Origin: Polytrichum commune
Taxonomy: Eukaryota; Streptophyta; Polytrichopsida; Polytrichales; Polytrichaceae
Assembly: GCA_950295325.1 (NCBI GenBank)
Contig: OX485808.1
Span: forward strand, 41,317,180 to 41,381,179
Direction of reading: 5' to 3'
DNA length: 64,000 bases
The notes under the pieces are model-generated. The model searched no databases, had not been told where the DNA came from, and saw only the letters and a list, made by a program, of their open reading frames with translations. The position numbers were made by a program, and so were the translations under genes. Of this stretch, positions 1 to 11,383 are shown one piece after another; the first letter of the stretch is position 1, and the number at the start of each line of letters is the position of its first letter.

Positions 1-1127
1 GGTTGTTCAGAGCACAATTTACTAGACAGGGAGCAAGGCTGCAACAAGATTGGCCATGGGATACTTGTGTAATAGTTTCTGGAGAAAATCATGTGCGCTG
101 TGGATTTTATCTCAGCAAACATGCGAGCATGGAAACTGAAGATGAAGGATGACGTCATGTATCATCACGCAAGGTATAATGTACAGTACCACTTGGAGAG
201 CATTTTTCTCCTCTTCTTTTTAAAATTTATAGCTTGTGTCAACTGAACACATTCTGGAAATCCCTCTTTCTTTCTCTTACATAAGTTTTGAGTGTCAAAG
301 TTCGATAGCGGCTATGTTCTGAAGCAATTGAGTGCATATGTCAATTTTGCACAGTATGTGCTAAGCGTGTGCAATGTTTTATGTTGATAAGTCTCCAAAA
401 GATGAACATATTTACAAACATTTGATGAAGTTTTTGCTTTGAAAATGCTTACACGAAGCTCATGACCTTATATAGAAAGTCCAACCGTATGGATGTGATC
501 TTTGACTTTGTGTCAACAATTTTGCTTCATGAATGTTCAAAAAGCGAGCTTGCAAATCCCTTTTCATGATTAATCTTGAAATACATAAAACCCTAGAGAT
601 AATAAGGTTAAGTGGGGGCATTACTTTACATTTCTAGAATTGTTTTCAATCCTATATTTACACACACACTTCGTACAAGATGGTTAGCAAATCCAAATTG
701 AGGCCATAGCCACTTCCTTCATAGATTTCGAAGCCCATGTGAATTATTTGGGGACACATTGTTGTCAGATTCCCTAAATCTTGGCATGCTTCATTTTGCT
801 CAATTGCGTTTGAGCCGATGACACTTCCGAAGTTGGTGCTACAGCATGCATGAATAGGGAACATATACAAAATAATTCCCTCAGTGGACATACATTAATG
901 TGACCTAAATGACAACCTACAATCATAAGTTACATAACATAACATTACTCATATGAGTATTATCGCTCAGTGGGGTCGGGAATTGGGAATGGATTGTTCC
1001 ACCATTATTTTGGGGTTGTTTGATTTTCATATTGCTTAGGCTGAGTGTTGTATGGTAGGGGGTTTTTGAAACCAACATCCCGCCCAAAAGCAACACTTAT
1101 AAACGCCTCCCATTCACCAACACTTTG
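1..1127. other. non-genic stretch
   Basis: No coding exon with plant-like splice signals is visible here. The only structure seen is a segment at 687-747 that recurs, diverged, at 3127-3186. Read on the minus strand both encode a similar short peptide with the core SGYGL(N/D), so they may be scraps of one decayed repeat. Confidence 0.5.
687..747 (-). repeat. dispersed repeat, copy 1 (copy 2 at 3127-3186)
   Basis: The two stretches share the core 'gaggccatagcc' and flanking bases over about 60 positions in the same orientation. On the minus strand both can be read through without a stop as a peptide containing SGYGL. No family was recognised; a fragment of a transposon gene is the simplest reading. 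Confidence 0.45.
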
Positions 1128-1676
1128 CAGTAATCTCCTGCTTAAGTATGCACTTTGAACCGGAGTTGTTGGTGCGTACTTTGCAGATGTCCATCGAACT
1201 AGAAGAAATGAGCGGTTTTTGAAATATTGATGCAAATAACGAAGAATATTTTGTTGTTATGGTGGAGGATGTTGATGAAGTTCTAAAAACCAATGCAAAT
1301 TGAAGAAGAACCACCCATCGATGACGAAATCCAGCCTATTGAGACATTTAGGAGTCTAAAAGTGCTACCAACTTCAAAGGCTTTGAAGCTCTACACAACA
1401 TTGTCCTCGACATCAACGACCAATTGCTTTGCGTTGATGTTCAAATAGAAGTTGGACAAAGGTATGATGAATTGCGACGATCATTTGAGGCATTTTAGTG
1501 AAATGATAACAAATTGACATTGAATGTCAAGCATAATAAATTCATACATTTGTGGCAAATGGCTTTGCATGATATGTTCAAATAAAAAAGTACAAACCCT
1601 GATTTTTGTCAAAAAAATTGCGCACTTAATTGGGATGCGTACTTAGACGGGTGTGTACTTAAGCAGAAGATTATTG
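1128..1676 (+). mobile_element. decayed pogo/Tigger-like DNA transposon
   Basis: The ends are inverted repeats: the left end starts CAGTAATCTCCTGCTTAAGTA and the right end, read in reverse, starts CAATAATCTTCTGCTTAAGTA, matching at about 18 of 21 positions. A TA follows the right end, as expected for the TA target of Tc1/mariner-pogo elements, and the CAGT terminus fits pogo. Between them, near 1290-1450 on the plus strand, is a stop-interrupted acidic reading frame (EEEPP, then PIETFRSLK) that resembles the C-terminal tail of pogo-type transposases. The element is short and dead. The assignment to pogo is moderate; the inverted repeats themselves are directly visible. Confidence 0.5.
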
Positions 1677-2186
1677 TATTACCTTGAACCTTCCCCATGG
1701 AAAAGGAGTGTCCGGGCCCATGGAGTGACGGGTTTAGGTGCCATTAGTGGCGCCACCACATACCGGCCTCCACTACCTCCATATAGGATAGGTAACAGGC
1801 TCCACTCTACATTGGGTCGGCTTGCCAGCTCCACCACATCTAAAAAATAATGTGACAGGCTTATATAAGTATATAGAATACCGTAGTACCTTTACCACTT
1901 CGGCACTAATTAAACTAGTTTTATGAAACCGATTTTTGGGGATTATTGTATTTTTAAAATCTCAAAATTCAATATGGGAAATTTGATTTCCCCTTAAAAC
2001 CCGGAATTGCTGAAACCAAAATGGAAATTATAATATTTTTTTCTATAAATAGACGAAGTGGTAGAGATACTACGATAGTCACCGGCTACATATAATAAAA
2101 ATTTCTGGGTGTGAAGACCCTACTGTGTAGCCATTTTATAAAGTGATGATGCACTGTGGGAGCAACAAGTCATTCACCTACTCAAG

Positions 2187-2431
2187 CTACATTGTTTTGT
2201 CTAATTAGTGTGGGTCACATTAATTTTCAATTACTCACATTATTTTTAGGGTATGATTTGAAGGGGCCCATTGTTAATTTTCAGTGTGAAAAATTAGTGT
2301 GGATTTTTTCATCTACATATGTGGATGAAAATTCAAGGCAAGGCAAGTACTATGAAATTAATGTGGGTTACATTAGATTCCAATTAATAGAATGAATTTT
2401 CCACCCACACTTATTAGACAAACCAATGTAG
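2187..2431. mobile_element. MITE-like element with 29-base inverted termini
   Basis: Bases 2187-2215 and 2403-2431 are inverted repeats with two mismatches in 29. The interior also holds an imperfect direct repeat (2211-2233 and 2364-2386). There is no coding capacity. Size and termini fit a miniature inverted-repeat transposable element; superfamily unknown because no clear target duplication was seen. Confidence 0.55.
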
Positions 2432-3581
2432 TTATCAATCATAATTGATTAGCTCGTGGTCAAAAATATGAGAGAACTGAGTGATATTGCACATCCATGG
2501 ATGAAAAACCGTGATGTGTTCCCATAACCCTTCTACTCTTGGATGAGTGATCGGTTATGACGTTCTAAAATCATATCCATGTTATCACAAGGATTACTAA
2601 TTTAAGCATTATATTTTTCACCTTCAAGAACTTTATGTTGCATCAATGTAAATAATAACTTGAGCTAGTTGGCCTTAAGGTAGATGGGTCATAAATGGTC
2701 AATACTTACAACTAGCTCACTTCTCTTAGAATAAGAAACATGATGTAATTAGAACAAGATGGTTAATAACATGTTTAAGTAAAATTGGACTAAGTCCAAC
2801 TTCAAATTTATGACATGTTGAAGTCTATCATAGGATCCTAAATAGGATTGTATGGTAAGATCTTTCGTTAGAATATGCAGAGTTAGCAATTGGTTTGATT
2901 GCATTTTCATTATTCAACATTTATTTATATAGATTTAACATCAAAAAATATAATTGATTTCTTTTCATCATATTTTACTAAGCATATTCAAGTCAACACT
3001 TAGGATTCACACATCTCCTAGAAAACTTAGGTATATGTGAAGTGCAACTGCGGATTTGCCCATAGAATTGAAGCAACCAAAAAATCTAAATTTCAAAAAT
3101 ATGTCCAGATTTACTTAAATACAACATGTTAGCACATCGAAATCGAGGCCATAGCCGCTTTCTTCATAATTTCCAGAGCTCATAGGAATGTTTTATACAT
3201 TAACGAAGTGAAGATTATCGTGCTCCTTAGATGTTCATATAGGTCCCCCCAAGTGTTGTATGTTGGTTATTAAGCCTAGAATGGCTATCATATTCTAGGC
3301 ATGCAATCCAATCTCTTCCAAACACATGTCTTTTTGATACCTGTTATTGGAGCCACACCAAACCACATACCACTCAAATATAGTGCGAGAAGAGTAACCC
3401 AATAAGGATTGTCTACCTTAATTCTAGTTATGGCATCCCCATGTGGTCCATGTATTTGAATAACCAGGTTTTATGAATAGTTGGGGTTTCAGATTGTAGG
3501 TTCTCTTGACAGATTCCAACTTCGGAGACTTAGTTAGCAGAAACCCTAATTCTTGGCCCTGCTTCAAGCTCCTGATTGTCG
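2432..3581. other. non-genic upstream region of the PRMT7 gene
   Basis: AT-rich sequence without recognisable exons. It must hold the promoter and 5' leader of the PRMT7 gene that starts at 3582, but no convincing TATA box or initiator was identified. The second copy of the 687-747 repeat lies at 3127-3186. Confidence 0.4.
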
Positions 3582-6500
3582 ATGGCACCTCCGGCGATGA
3601 TGCTGCAGCAGGTGCTCAACAAGCTGACGGGCGAGGTGGAGTGGATGGTTGTTTCACATAACGACGATGATGACGACGATGGCCACGTCACTGGTAACTC
3701 TCATCAACTGCATTCGCTTTCTGGTGAATTCTTGAGCTATACAGATGCCCCGAATTGGCCCGATTTTTTTTGTTTTTATAATCAATCGCAACTACAAAAT
3801 TATGAATGCCATTGAATTTGTGCTCTGGCTATGGCCTGGGCCAGAACATTATGCACGCCGGAGTCAGTAGGAAAATGTATGCCCTTCGATGTGGAGGCCG
3901 ATCCATTAGGAGATTTGCAGCTTCGTGTGAGCTCGGGAAGTGCTACAGCATCCTGTTGTTTCATCATGAGCTTGAACCTTGGGAAATTTGGAAACCGGGG
4001 GGAATCTGTTGAAATTAAGTACCTGGCGAAGGTTGTGTTATGTCCACTTCGTAAATTGGTAACGTTTCTCTACATAAAATTGTGCCTATGTAAGTCTTTG
4101 CCAAGAGTGTAACAACATTGCAGAGCTCAAAGCATACTTTCACCCCTAAATGGCCTCTCCTATAGTCCAACTGCTCTTGCAAGTATACCGGTAGCTCAAA
4201 CACAATTTTAAAATGCTTGGACCGAGCTCCTTACCTTTTGCAAGCTTAATACCTGATCTGAGGACTTTGGAAACATCTGCACCTTACAATTCTGCACCTG
4301 ATTTCTGCACCTGATTTCGTGATGGTAAGAGTGCCTGACATCCCTCTACTTGCAATGTAGATGAAAATGGAAGGCTGCGTGTGCCTGAAAGCTCAGGACA
4401 GGTCTCCGAAGCTCTCACTATGACCACCTACCTGGACATGCTCAATGACTCTACTAGAAACCGTGCGTACAATTTGGCAATCCAGAAGGCTGTGAAAGGT
4501 GCTTCTCATGTGCTCGATATTGGGTAAGAATTCTTATGCCTTCACATGCATTACCTCCTTATGTGAAATTCCTATTGTTTAGCTACTGCTCACCTATTAA
4601 AGTGATAAATGGCTGCATTACGGTATATGGTGCTAGAACCTACACTTTAAGTGCTGATCAAAAAGGTTGACAGGGGATTCCAACGCACCAAAGTATGTCC
4701 TATTTGAATTCTATATGCAAAAGTTATTGGGGTTTGAAGTTAATTGGTATATGAAAAAAAACACACGAGAGCCTGATGGTAGGGTGGTAATATTAGGGTT
4801 TTGATTTTGGGTGGGTGTTGGTTTTAGCATGCTCTACGTTAGTATACATGCCTTCATATTCAGACATTTGGAGTTTGATCATTTCCATTCTTCTGAGTTG
4901 ATGGAGACCTATACTTTCATAAAGGCAAGTCAGAATAGAATTTACACTTTGTTGTCCAGTCCTTTAAATTGTGTACAAACTGGTCCCATTGTTCATAGGC
5001 TCATGCAGGAACTGGAGAACCATCTTACAAATCTTCCAAGTTTATTGGATGTATTCAAGCCTGATGAACATGCACTATCCTACCTAGTACATTTTCTCAT
5101 GAAATGAAACATATCCTCTCAAAGAGCTGGGACAGGACTTTTATCTATGATGGCTTGGCGTGCCATGCGTGATGATGCACATCAACAGACAAGCAAGGGA
5201 ATGGGATCTGCTGAAAATAGCGATGGTGGCTCAATCACAGCCTGTGAGTCGTTCCTGCCCATGTTTAAGCTTGCCCGCAAGCTTCTGAAAGAGAACAAGG
5301 TTGGAGCAGGTGTGCGCCTCATTCACAAACGGTCTGATGAGATGGAAGTGGGCATTGACATGAATTGTCGTGCAGATGTCCTGGTTAGTCTTAAACTCAA
5401 GAGTGATGCACTGTCATTTTTTGTGAAGTCAAATAGATCGATTTTGTGTCATAAGCTGTTTCTGCTCAAGGGTTTAGGTTTAGGATTTAGAGGTGTTGTA
5501 AGACTTTCGTCAATGTATTGAGGAACGAGTTGTTGCCAAAATGAAGACTAAGCTCAAGTTGGTTTTTAAAATGGCAGATCAGCGAAATTCTTGATTCTGA
5601 ACTGCTGGGTGAGGGTTTGATACCCACTTTACGACATGCTCACCAAAATCTTCTTACACCAAATGCTCGTTGTGTTCCTCACAAGGCTACTGTGTATGCA
5701 CAGGTACTGATCAGCCAAATTGTTTCATTTGGTTGGAGATAATAGAGGTATCCTTTAATTCAATGGGACTGTTGGTCAGGAGTTGTTTGTTTTGCATACA
5801 GCACTTTTCATGTTTGGTAAGTTTTCAGTGCATGCTGGGAGGTGGTGTAGAGGTTTGAACAAAAGAACATTCTATGTTGAGGGTCAAACACACTTTGGCA
5901 TACCAAGAGGTGCTAAAATGAGTTTGGCCCTCAATGAACCAATATAGAATGTTCTACGTTTAAACCTGCACACCAACTCCAAGCATGCAGCAAAACCTTC
6001 CCAAATATGGAAAGTGTTGTATGCAATACTACCAACTCCCAAATAAAACTCCCCTTGAATCAAAAGCTAAGTTGCCTCATAATTTTTATCTTTCCCAATG
6101 GCGATCTATCTGGTTAAATAATATGTTGCATGCATTGGTTCTGAGATGTGGGTGCTTTCTGCAGCTGGTGGAGTGTGAATATTTCTGGAGGTGCTATGAC
6201 TTGCCAGGGGTGGAGTCTCAATTGGCTGATGGTCTGGTCCTTGCACCTTGTAATTCTAAGCAGACACAGGGTAGATCTACTGCAATCCATGTGGATCCTT
6301 TGTCCAACCAAATTCAGCTGGTAGAATTTTGCTCCTGATTGACTGAGTGAATTTCTAAAGATGATCAGTATGCCAAGACATTTGACTGAAGTTGCCATCG
6401 TCTTCAATTTGCTTATGAAGGGCAATCTATTATCTTGTTATTGTTGATGTACAGCTGTGATTCAAACAATGTTTCATTGTGCAATGGCCAGCTATCAGAA

Positions 6501-9500
6501 CCCTTCGAGGTGTTCACTTTTGAACTCTACAAGAGTCCAGATAACCATGGAAGGCGTGAACACAAAGTACCAATTACTCACCAAGGGAGGGGACATGCTC
6601 TCATCACATGGTACATTTAAACAAACGTTCTACTTGTTGTCTGGTTGAGAAATTTGATTTGAGTTATCTACATGTGTCTATGTGTACACCTTAGTAGCAA
6701 CAACTAGTCATCCAGCTTTGCTGCAGGTGGGTTCTTCAGCTGGATAGTGAGGGTCATATTTTCTATTCAACAGCCCCCAAGTGGATCAAGATGGCAGAAT
6801 CAAACGATTGCTCCCCATGTACAGGTAAGCAGTCCCTTGACACACTTTGATGTTTAAACTAACGGCTGCGAAGAATTGAGGTAGGTGAATCTGCCAACTT
6901 GACACAAATCGTGCACACTTGGTTTACATAACCAACACTGACCTAAACCCAAGAGCTAGATATCTTGTACAATAGGTACATAGTGATCATGAGGATGGAC
7001 ACCACCTAAACATCTGATATAGGTGTTGGTTTTAGGTCATTCAAAAATAAAACACTGAACCCTTGTAGATTGTGCTTTTAGTATCCAAATGATAGAATCC
7101 TCTTGAGCTTGTGACTTTTTTTAAAGCGTCTAATAATAGAAACTATGCTCAGAACTTATTTTGTCAGTTTTTGGTGTGCTGACCATACTTAGTGAGGGTG
7201 GGCAGGCTTTTCTTCAGGATGGTGTGACCACTGGAAGCAATTTGTTTGGTTTCTTCCCGGCAGAGGCTTAGAAGTCTCAGTTGGAGAAGCAGTTCTTGTC
7301 ACAGCCAGCCATGATTCTGTGAGTGTAAGTTACAGTGTGTTTGGATCGCCAAGGAGTCAAGTAATCCAAAACAATGATAGAGGGATACAGAATGATTACA
7401 TTACTGCAGCTGCCACTGCTGGTTTGGTGAAACTGGAGAGAATCAGTGTACTGGGGGATAAATCATGGCGATCAGTTGTCAAAGCAGCTGCAGAAATTGC
7501 GGTAAGGTCACTTGAAATTGCTCGGTCTTGACTGTATATCTGGTGTTTTTGTGAACTTCGGAACAGTACACAAAACATCTGATTTAGTGTGCCCTACACT
7601 ATTCATCATTGAGCAACATTAAACTTCTTGCAATCCATGGGTGGCAACTAGAGAGGGTGTCGCATGACTTTTGGTGCTACATCACAAGTCATGAAGACCA
7701 TTTTAATTAGCATGGCACACCAATTTTCATGCGACATTAAATCATAAGTTTAGCGGAGTTGAAACTGGCTGCTTGTAATGTACTTAAAGTTGTGGACTGC
7801 AGTTGCGCAATCGAAATACTGCTTTGTGTGCTGTTCTGGATGACAGTCTACCCTGGGCCTTGGTGTCAGCTGCTGTAGATCCAAATTTGCACATGGTAGC
7901 CATGTTTCCGGGTCGTTGTATTTGTCAAGAGGACATGGACATGATTGCCATGGCTGCAAAGGCTGATGGGAGGAATATGGCCAAGACAAGAGTCTTAAAC
8001 AAGAAAGCAGCCTCTTTAACTTTGCAGGATCTAGAAGGCCAAAAGGTAGGATTCATTCTGTGAATTGGACTATGCTCTTATGTCTATAAAACATTGTGCT
8101 TCCTGGCTAATCATTATGTTTATTGTTCAGTACAAGTGCTTTTGGATAAAGTCTCTTGCTAGTAGTGTGGATTACCATTTCAAGTGACAATACTATAACT
8201 TCTTACAACGAGTGTGGCGGAGTGCGGTAGCCTCAGCAAGATAGAGGCTATTGTCAACTTGATGGTCTAATTGAAAGAAATACCAATACACAAGTTCCTA
8301 TCATAGTAGAATCAAGTATTGTAGGTATTTATGAAATGTTAGTGCTAGTCATGCTAATGACCCTATTTTAGTGTAGTTTGCCATCCTGCATTAACAATTG
8401 CAATTGTTCTGGTTGGGTCAGATAGATGTTCTGTTGGCAGAACCTTACTACACTGCATGTGACGGGATGCTACCTTGGCGTCTCCTACGTTTCTGGTATT
8501 CCAAAATTCATCATACCTTCTAGTTTTTGCTTGGTAAACTTTGAAAGAATGCATCTATGATTTTCACATACCTGCAAGTTCTATATCATTTGTTTAACCA
8601 ATTAATCACTCTGGACATTGAGGCTTTAGAAATTTAACAAGGGCCCTTTGGGGATCTATCAGGTATGAGAGGACTCAATTAACATCACTCTTATCTGACA
8701 ATCCCATCATCCTGCCATGCAAGGGAATACTCTATGGGGTTGCCGTGAATATGCCTGTGAGTTCACTTGAAAGCCTCCATTTTTGTTTCATAGGCACTAG
8801 TGCATCTTCAAAAGTTTCTTATTGTGTAAGGTTGTGTGCCGGTTTTGGATATATGTATCTTAGAAGCATAACCTGCTCTGACTGTTCATTATGCAGGACT
8901 TGTGGAAAAGTCGCCAGTGTCTTGAAATGGTGGAGGGTTTTGATCACCGCTCAGTAAACAAGTTAATTGGAGCATGTGGGCGGCTACCTCCGCCAGATGA
9001 AGGTCCCATTCTCCCGTACGCTGTTTGGCAATGTGGGCGCTACAAGGTATTTCATTTTTATATTTGTCAAAATGCTAAACCTAAACCCTGATAGTTCACT
9101 AGATCGGACCCTGGGGCAATTCAGGGTTAAACAAACACCAGAATAAGATTCTTAGACCTCCGAAAACTGCAAATCCACTGATCTCAGCAATGCTTTGATT
9201 TTTTTTTGGCAGGAGTTGACAGATAAATTTCCTCTTCTTCAATTTGACTTCTCAAGGCCCATTTATAGCACTCAAGGCTGCATAGAGGTGGCGTCATCTC
9301 ACTTTTTGAATAGCTTATTTATACTTTTCAAGAATGTTTTTTTAGCGTGGTGTCTGTGTCTTTCTGAAGACATTCAGAGGCGAGTTTGCTCTACTTCACT
9401 CCAATTCGGGAATTGAGATCTGCTCTAGACTCATACAAGTTGTTGGCATTGCAGGCAAAAGTAAACAAAGGCGGTCTTTGTAATGGACTTGTTTTGTGGA

Positions 9501-10305
9501 TAGATTGGATTCTTGATCCTTCTGCGAGTTTGGTGATATCAACTGGGCCCAAAGGTATTGACTCTGGACCTGCTGGTATGTTTTCTGCTGAGGATGTGAT
9601 ATACAACCAAATGTTATTCCTGGAGGAATATTATGTCACATTGATGTACGGGAAGCTTCTAAACAGGATTGAACCTTTTTGTCGTATGATCTGGCCAGAG
9701 GCCCCAGCTGTGCGTTCTGAAACAAGGTCACCGTGTTGTTTAAACTGTGTAAAGAACAAAGGGCTTGCCTTCATCCCCTCAAGACTGGAAGTCGATATTG
9801 TCAATTTTTAGTCATTAAAATATGTCGAAACTATGGGTTCAGCCTGTTGAGCAGAATTGTGTTTGCCATTTCAGACACTAAATACAAGGTCGAGTATTAC
9901 TGGAAAGAAAATCACTCAAATTAAGTATCATTGGTGAAACTACTTGAGGCTACTATACTGGTGAAGTACCTCGACCTCCACCAACTGAAGCACTTAGATA
10001 TAAAAGAGTCAGTCTCTTGCAGGATTAGACATCTAATTGAAGGGCTTAGTGTGAAGTTGGGTAACCAATGCTCAAAATATACATCGAGGACTGGAAACAG
10101 ATGTATTTACTGGTATATTTCCTTGTATGAGCACACAGGTGGAAGACCTTCATACTGGAAGCAAGGAGTAAAACTGCTCAGCTCTCCTGTTCAAGTTGAT
10201 GTTGTTGGAGGAATATGTGTCCCAAACCTTGTGAAGGTTGCAGGTTCTTTTGACGCTTCCAGTGGAGAGGTCTCCATCATTGTTTCCTTCCCTGGAGTAC
10301 CGTAA
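3582..10305 (+). CDS. PRMT7: protein arginine N-methyltransferase 7 (15 exons)
   Basis: Type III-like arginine methyltransferase that transfers methyl groups from S-adenosylmethionine to protein arginines (histones and RNA-binding proteins in other species). Exons by eye: 3582-3693, 4397-4523, 5125-5383, 5578-5703, 6165-6320, 6492-6610, 6727-6824, 7218-7501, 7803-8045, 8422-8495, 8663-8756, 8897-9046, 9213-9287, 9455-9554, 10139-10305. All have GT-AG borders and join in frame to 727 residues, about the length of Arabidopsis PRMT7. Visible: LTG-EW start, YLDMLNDS, SAM-binding motif I (LDIGAGTG, D78), double-E loop SEILDSELLGEG (E169, E178), THW-type loop DHWKQ (about 336-340), then the second, degenerate methyltransferase repeat with AEPYY, CKGIL, FVLWIDW-like GLVLWIDW and a terminal YWKQGVKLL. 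It converges with the SPL gene. No disruption seen, so probably functional. Confidence 0.93.
5752..6066. repeat. foldback element in PRMT7 intron 4
   Basis: About 130 bases on the left (5752-5885) are the imperfect reverse complement of about 145 on the right (5921-6066), leaving a loop of roughly 35 bases. Matching blocks include 'agaacattctat'/'atagaatgttct' and 'tgcatgct'/'agcatgca'. The whole lies inside the intron between 5703 and 6165 and would be transcribed as a long hairpin. It may be a foldback MITE or a hairpin-RNA precursor; sequence alone does not decide. Confidence 0.7.
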
Positions 10306-11383
10306 CCTGGACTGTTAGGAGTTGAGGTCTCCTGAACTGTTGCAAATAGAAGGTAAGTGGAAAGGTTCGACCTGCGGCATGTGAAGACAAGCCATTCCCC
10401 TGCAAGTGGGAGTCAAGGAGCACACGGTTTAGGGTTAGTTACTCTAAGGTTATGGTAATAGAGAAAAAACCTCTAGGTTCACTTGCTTATGAAAAACACT
10501 ATTGAAAGACTTATTGGACTTCTTCTGTGCACAATACATGTTGCTATTCTAAGAAGCTCTAAAAAAGATCATGCAAAATAGGTGATGAAGTATAGAAGAT
10601 TGAAGTTTCAGCTGATGGATTGACAAAACATCCATCAGGACAAGTGAAATTTTACATTGCAATTTGTCACCGCTTTTCCACAATTCTTCTCGTCATGGAT
10701 CCAATAATGCTGCTAACAGTATACATGCAAGTTGGTAACCTACGTGAGTCCCACCCCTTTGGGGGAACATCACAATGTCATTTGCTCTAACCTCTTTACA
10801 TGTGTCACTCAATGTGAGTATGTTGTGGACGTTACAAATCATCACCACGTGGTTGGGACCTCCAATGCTGCATCTATTTTACTGTACAAATTGAAATGAC
10901 TCTGCAGCCAGATCCTGAGGACAGTAAATCTTGACAGAAACCACGCACTGGGTGGCAGGGTAGGTAATGCAAGGCAAAGGGTACTGTGAGTGTACCATGT
11001 GACCCATATAAAATAACAGCCTCCAAGAATAGTGCCTGTGAAACAACTGCTGGATACCTCTATCACCCTGCAGACGAGTTCAATTGTGCGACTCTCTGCA
11101 TTTGCCTGATTGATGCCTGGGCCACCATTGTATCCTGGAGTAGCCATCGATTGTGAGGGCTGCCAAATTGCGGAGGCTTTTCCAAACCTTCAGACGTCAC
11201 GGTTGTTCATTGCAGAAGATAGTTGTTGGCACATGGCACAAGATGAAACAAGGCTGCATAAGCTGGAGTGGGCCAGGAGACACAGCTGTAACTCAACGTC
11301 TCTCCTCTGTCTCAACTTGTAAATGCTCGTGTCCAGTTTTATAAACTTCTAAAATGACGAGTCTTGATCAGGCTGTTGGTTGT
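10306..11383. other. intergenic region between convergent genes
   Basis: Holds the 3' ends of the PRMT7 gene (plus) and the SPL gene (minus). No third gene is supported: the reading frames here lack splice context and resemble no family. No strong canonical AATAAA pair was identified for either transcript. Confidence 0.5.
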
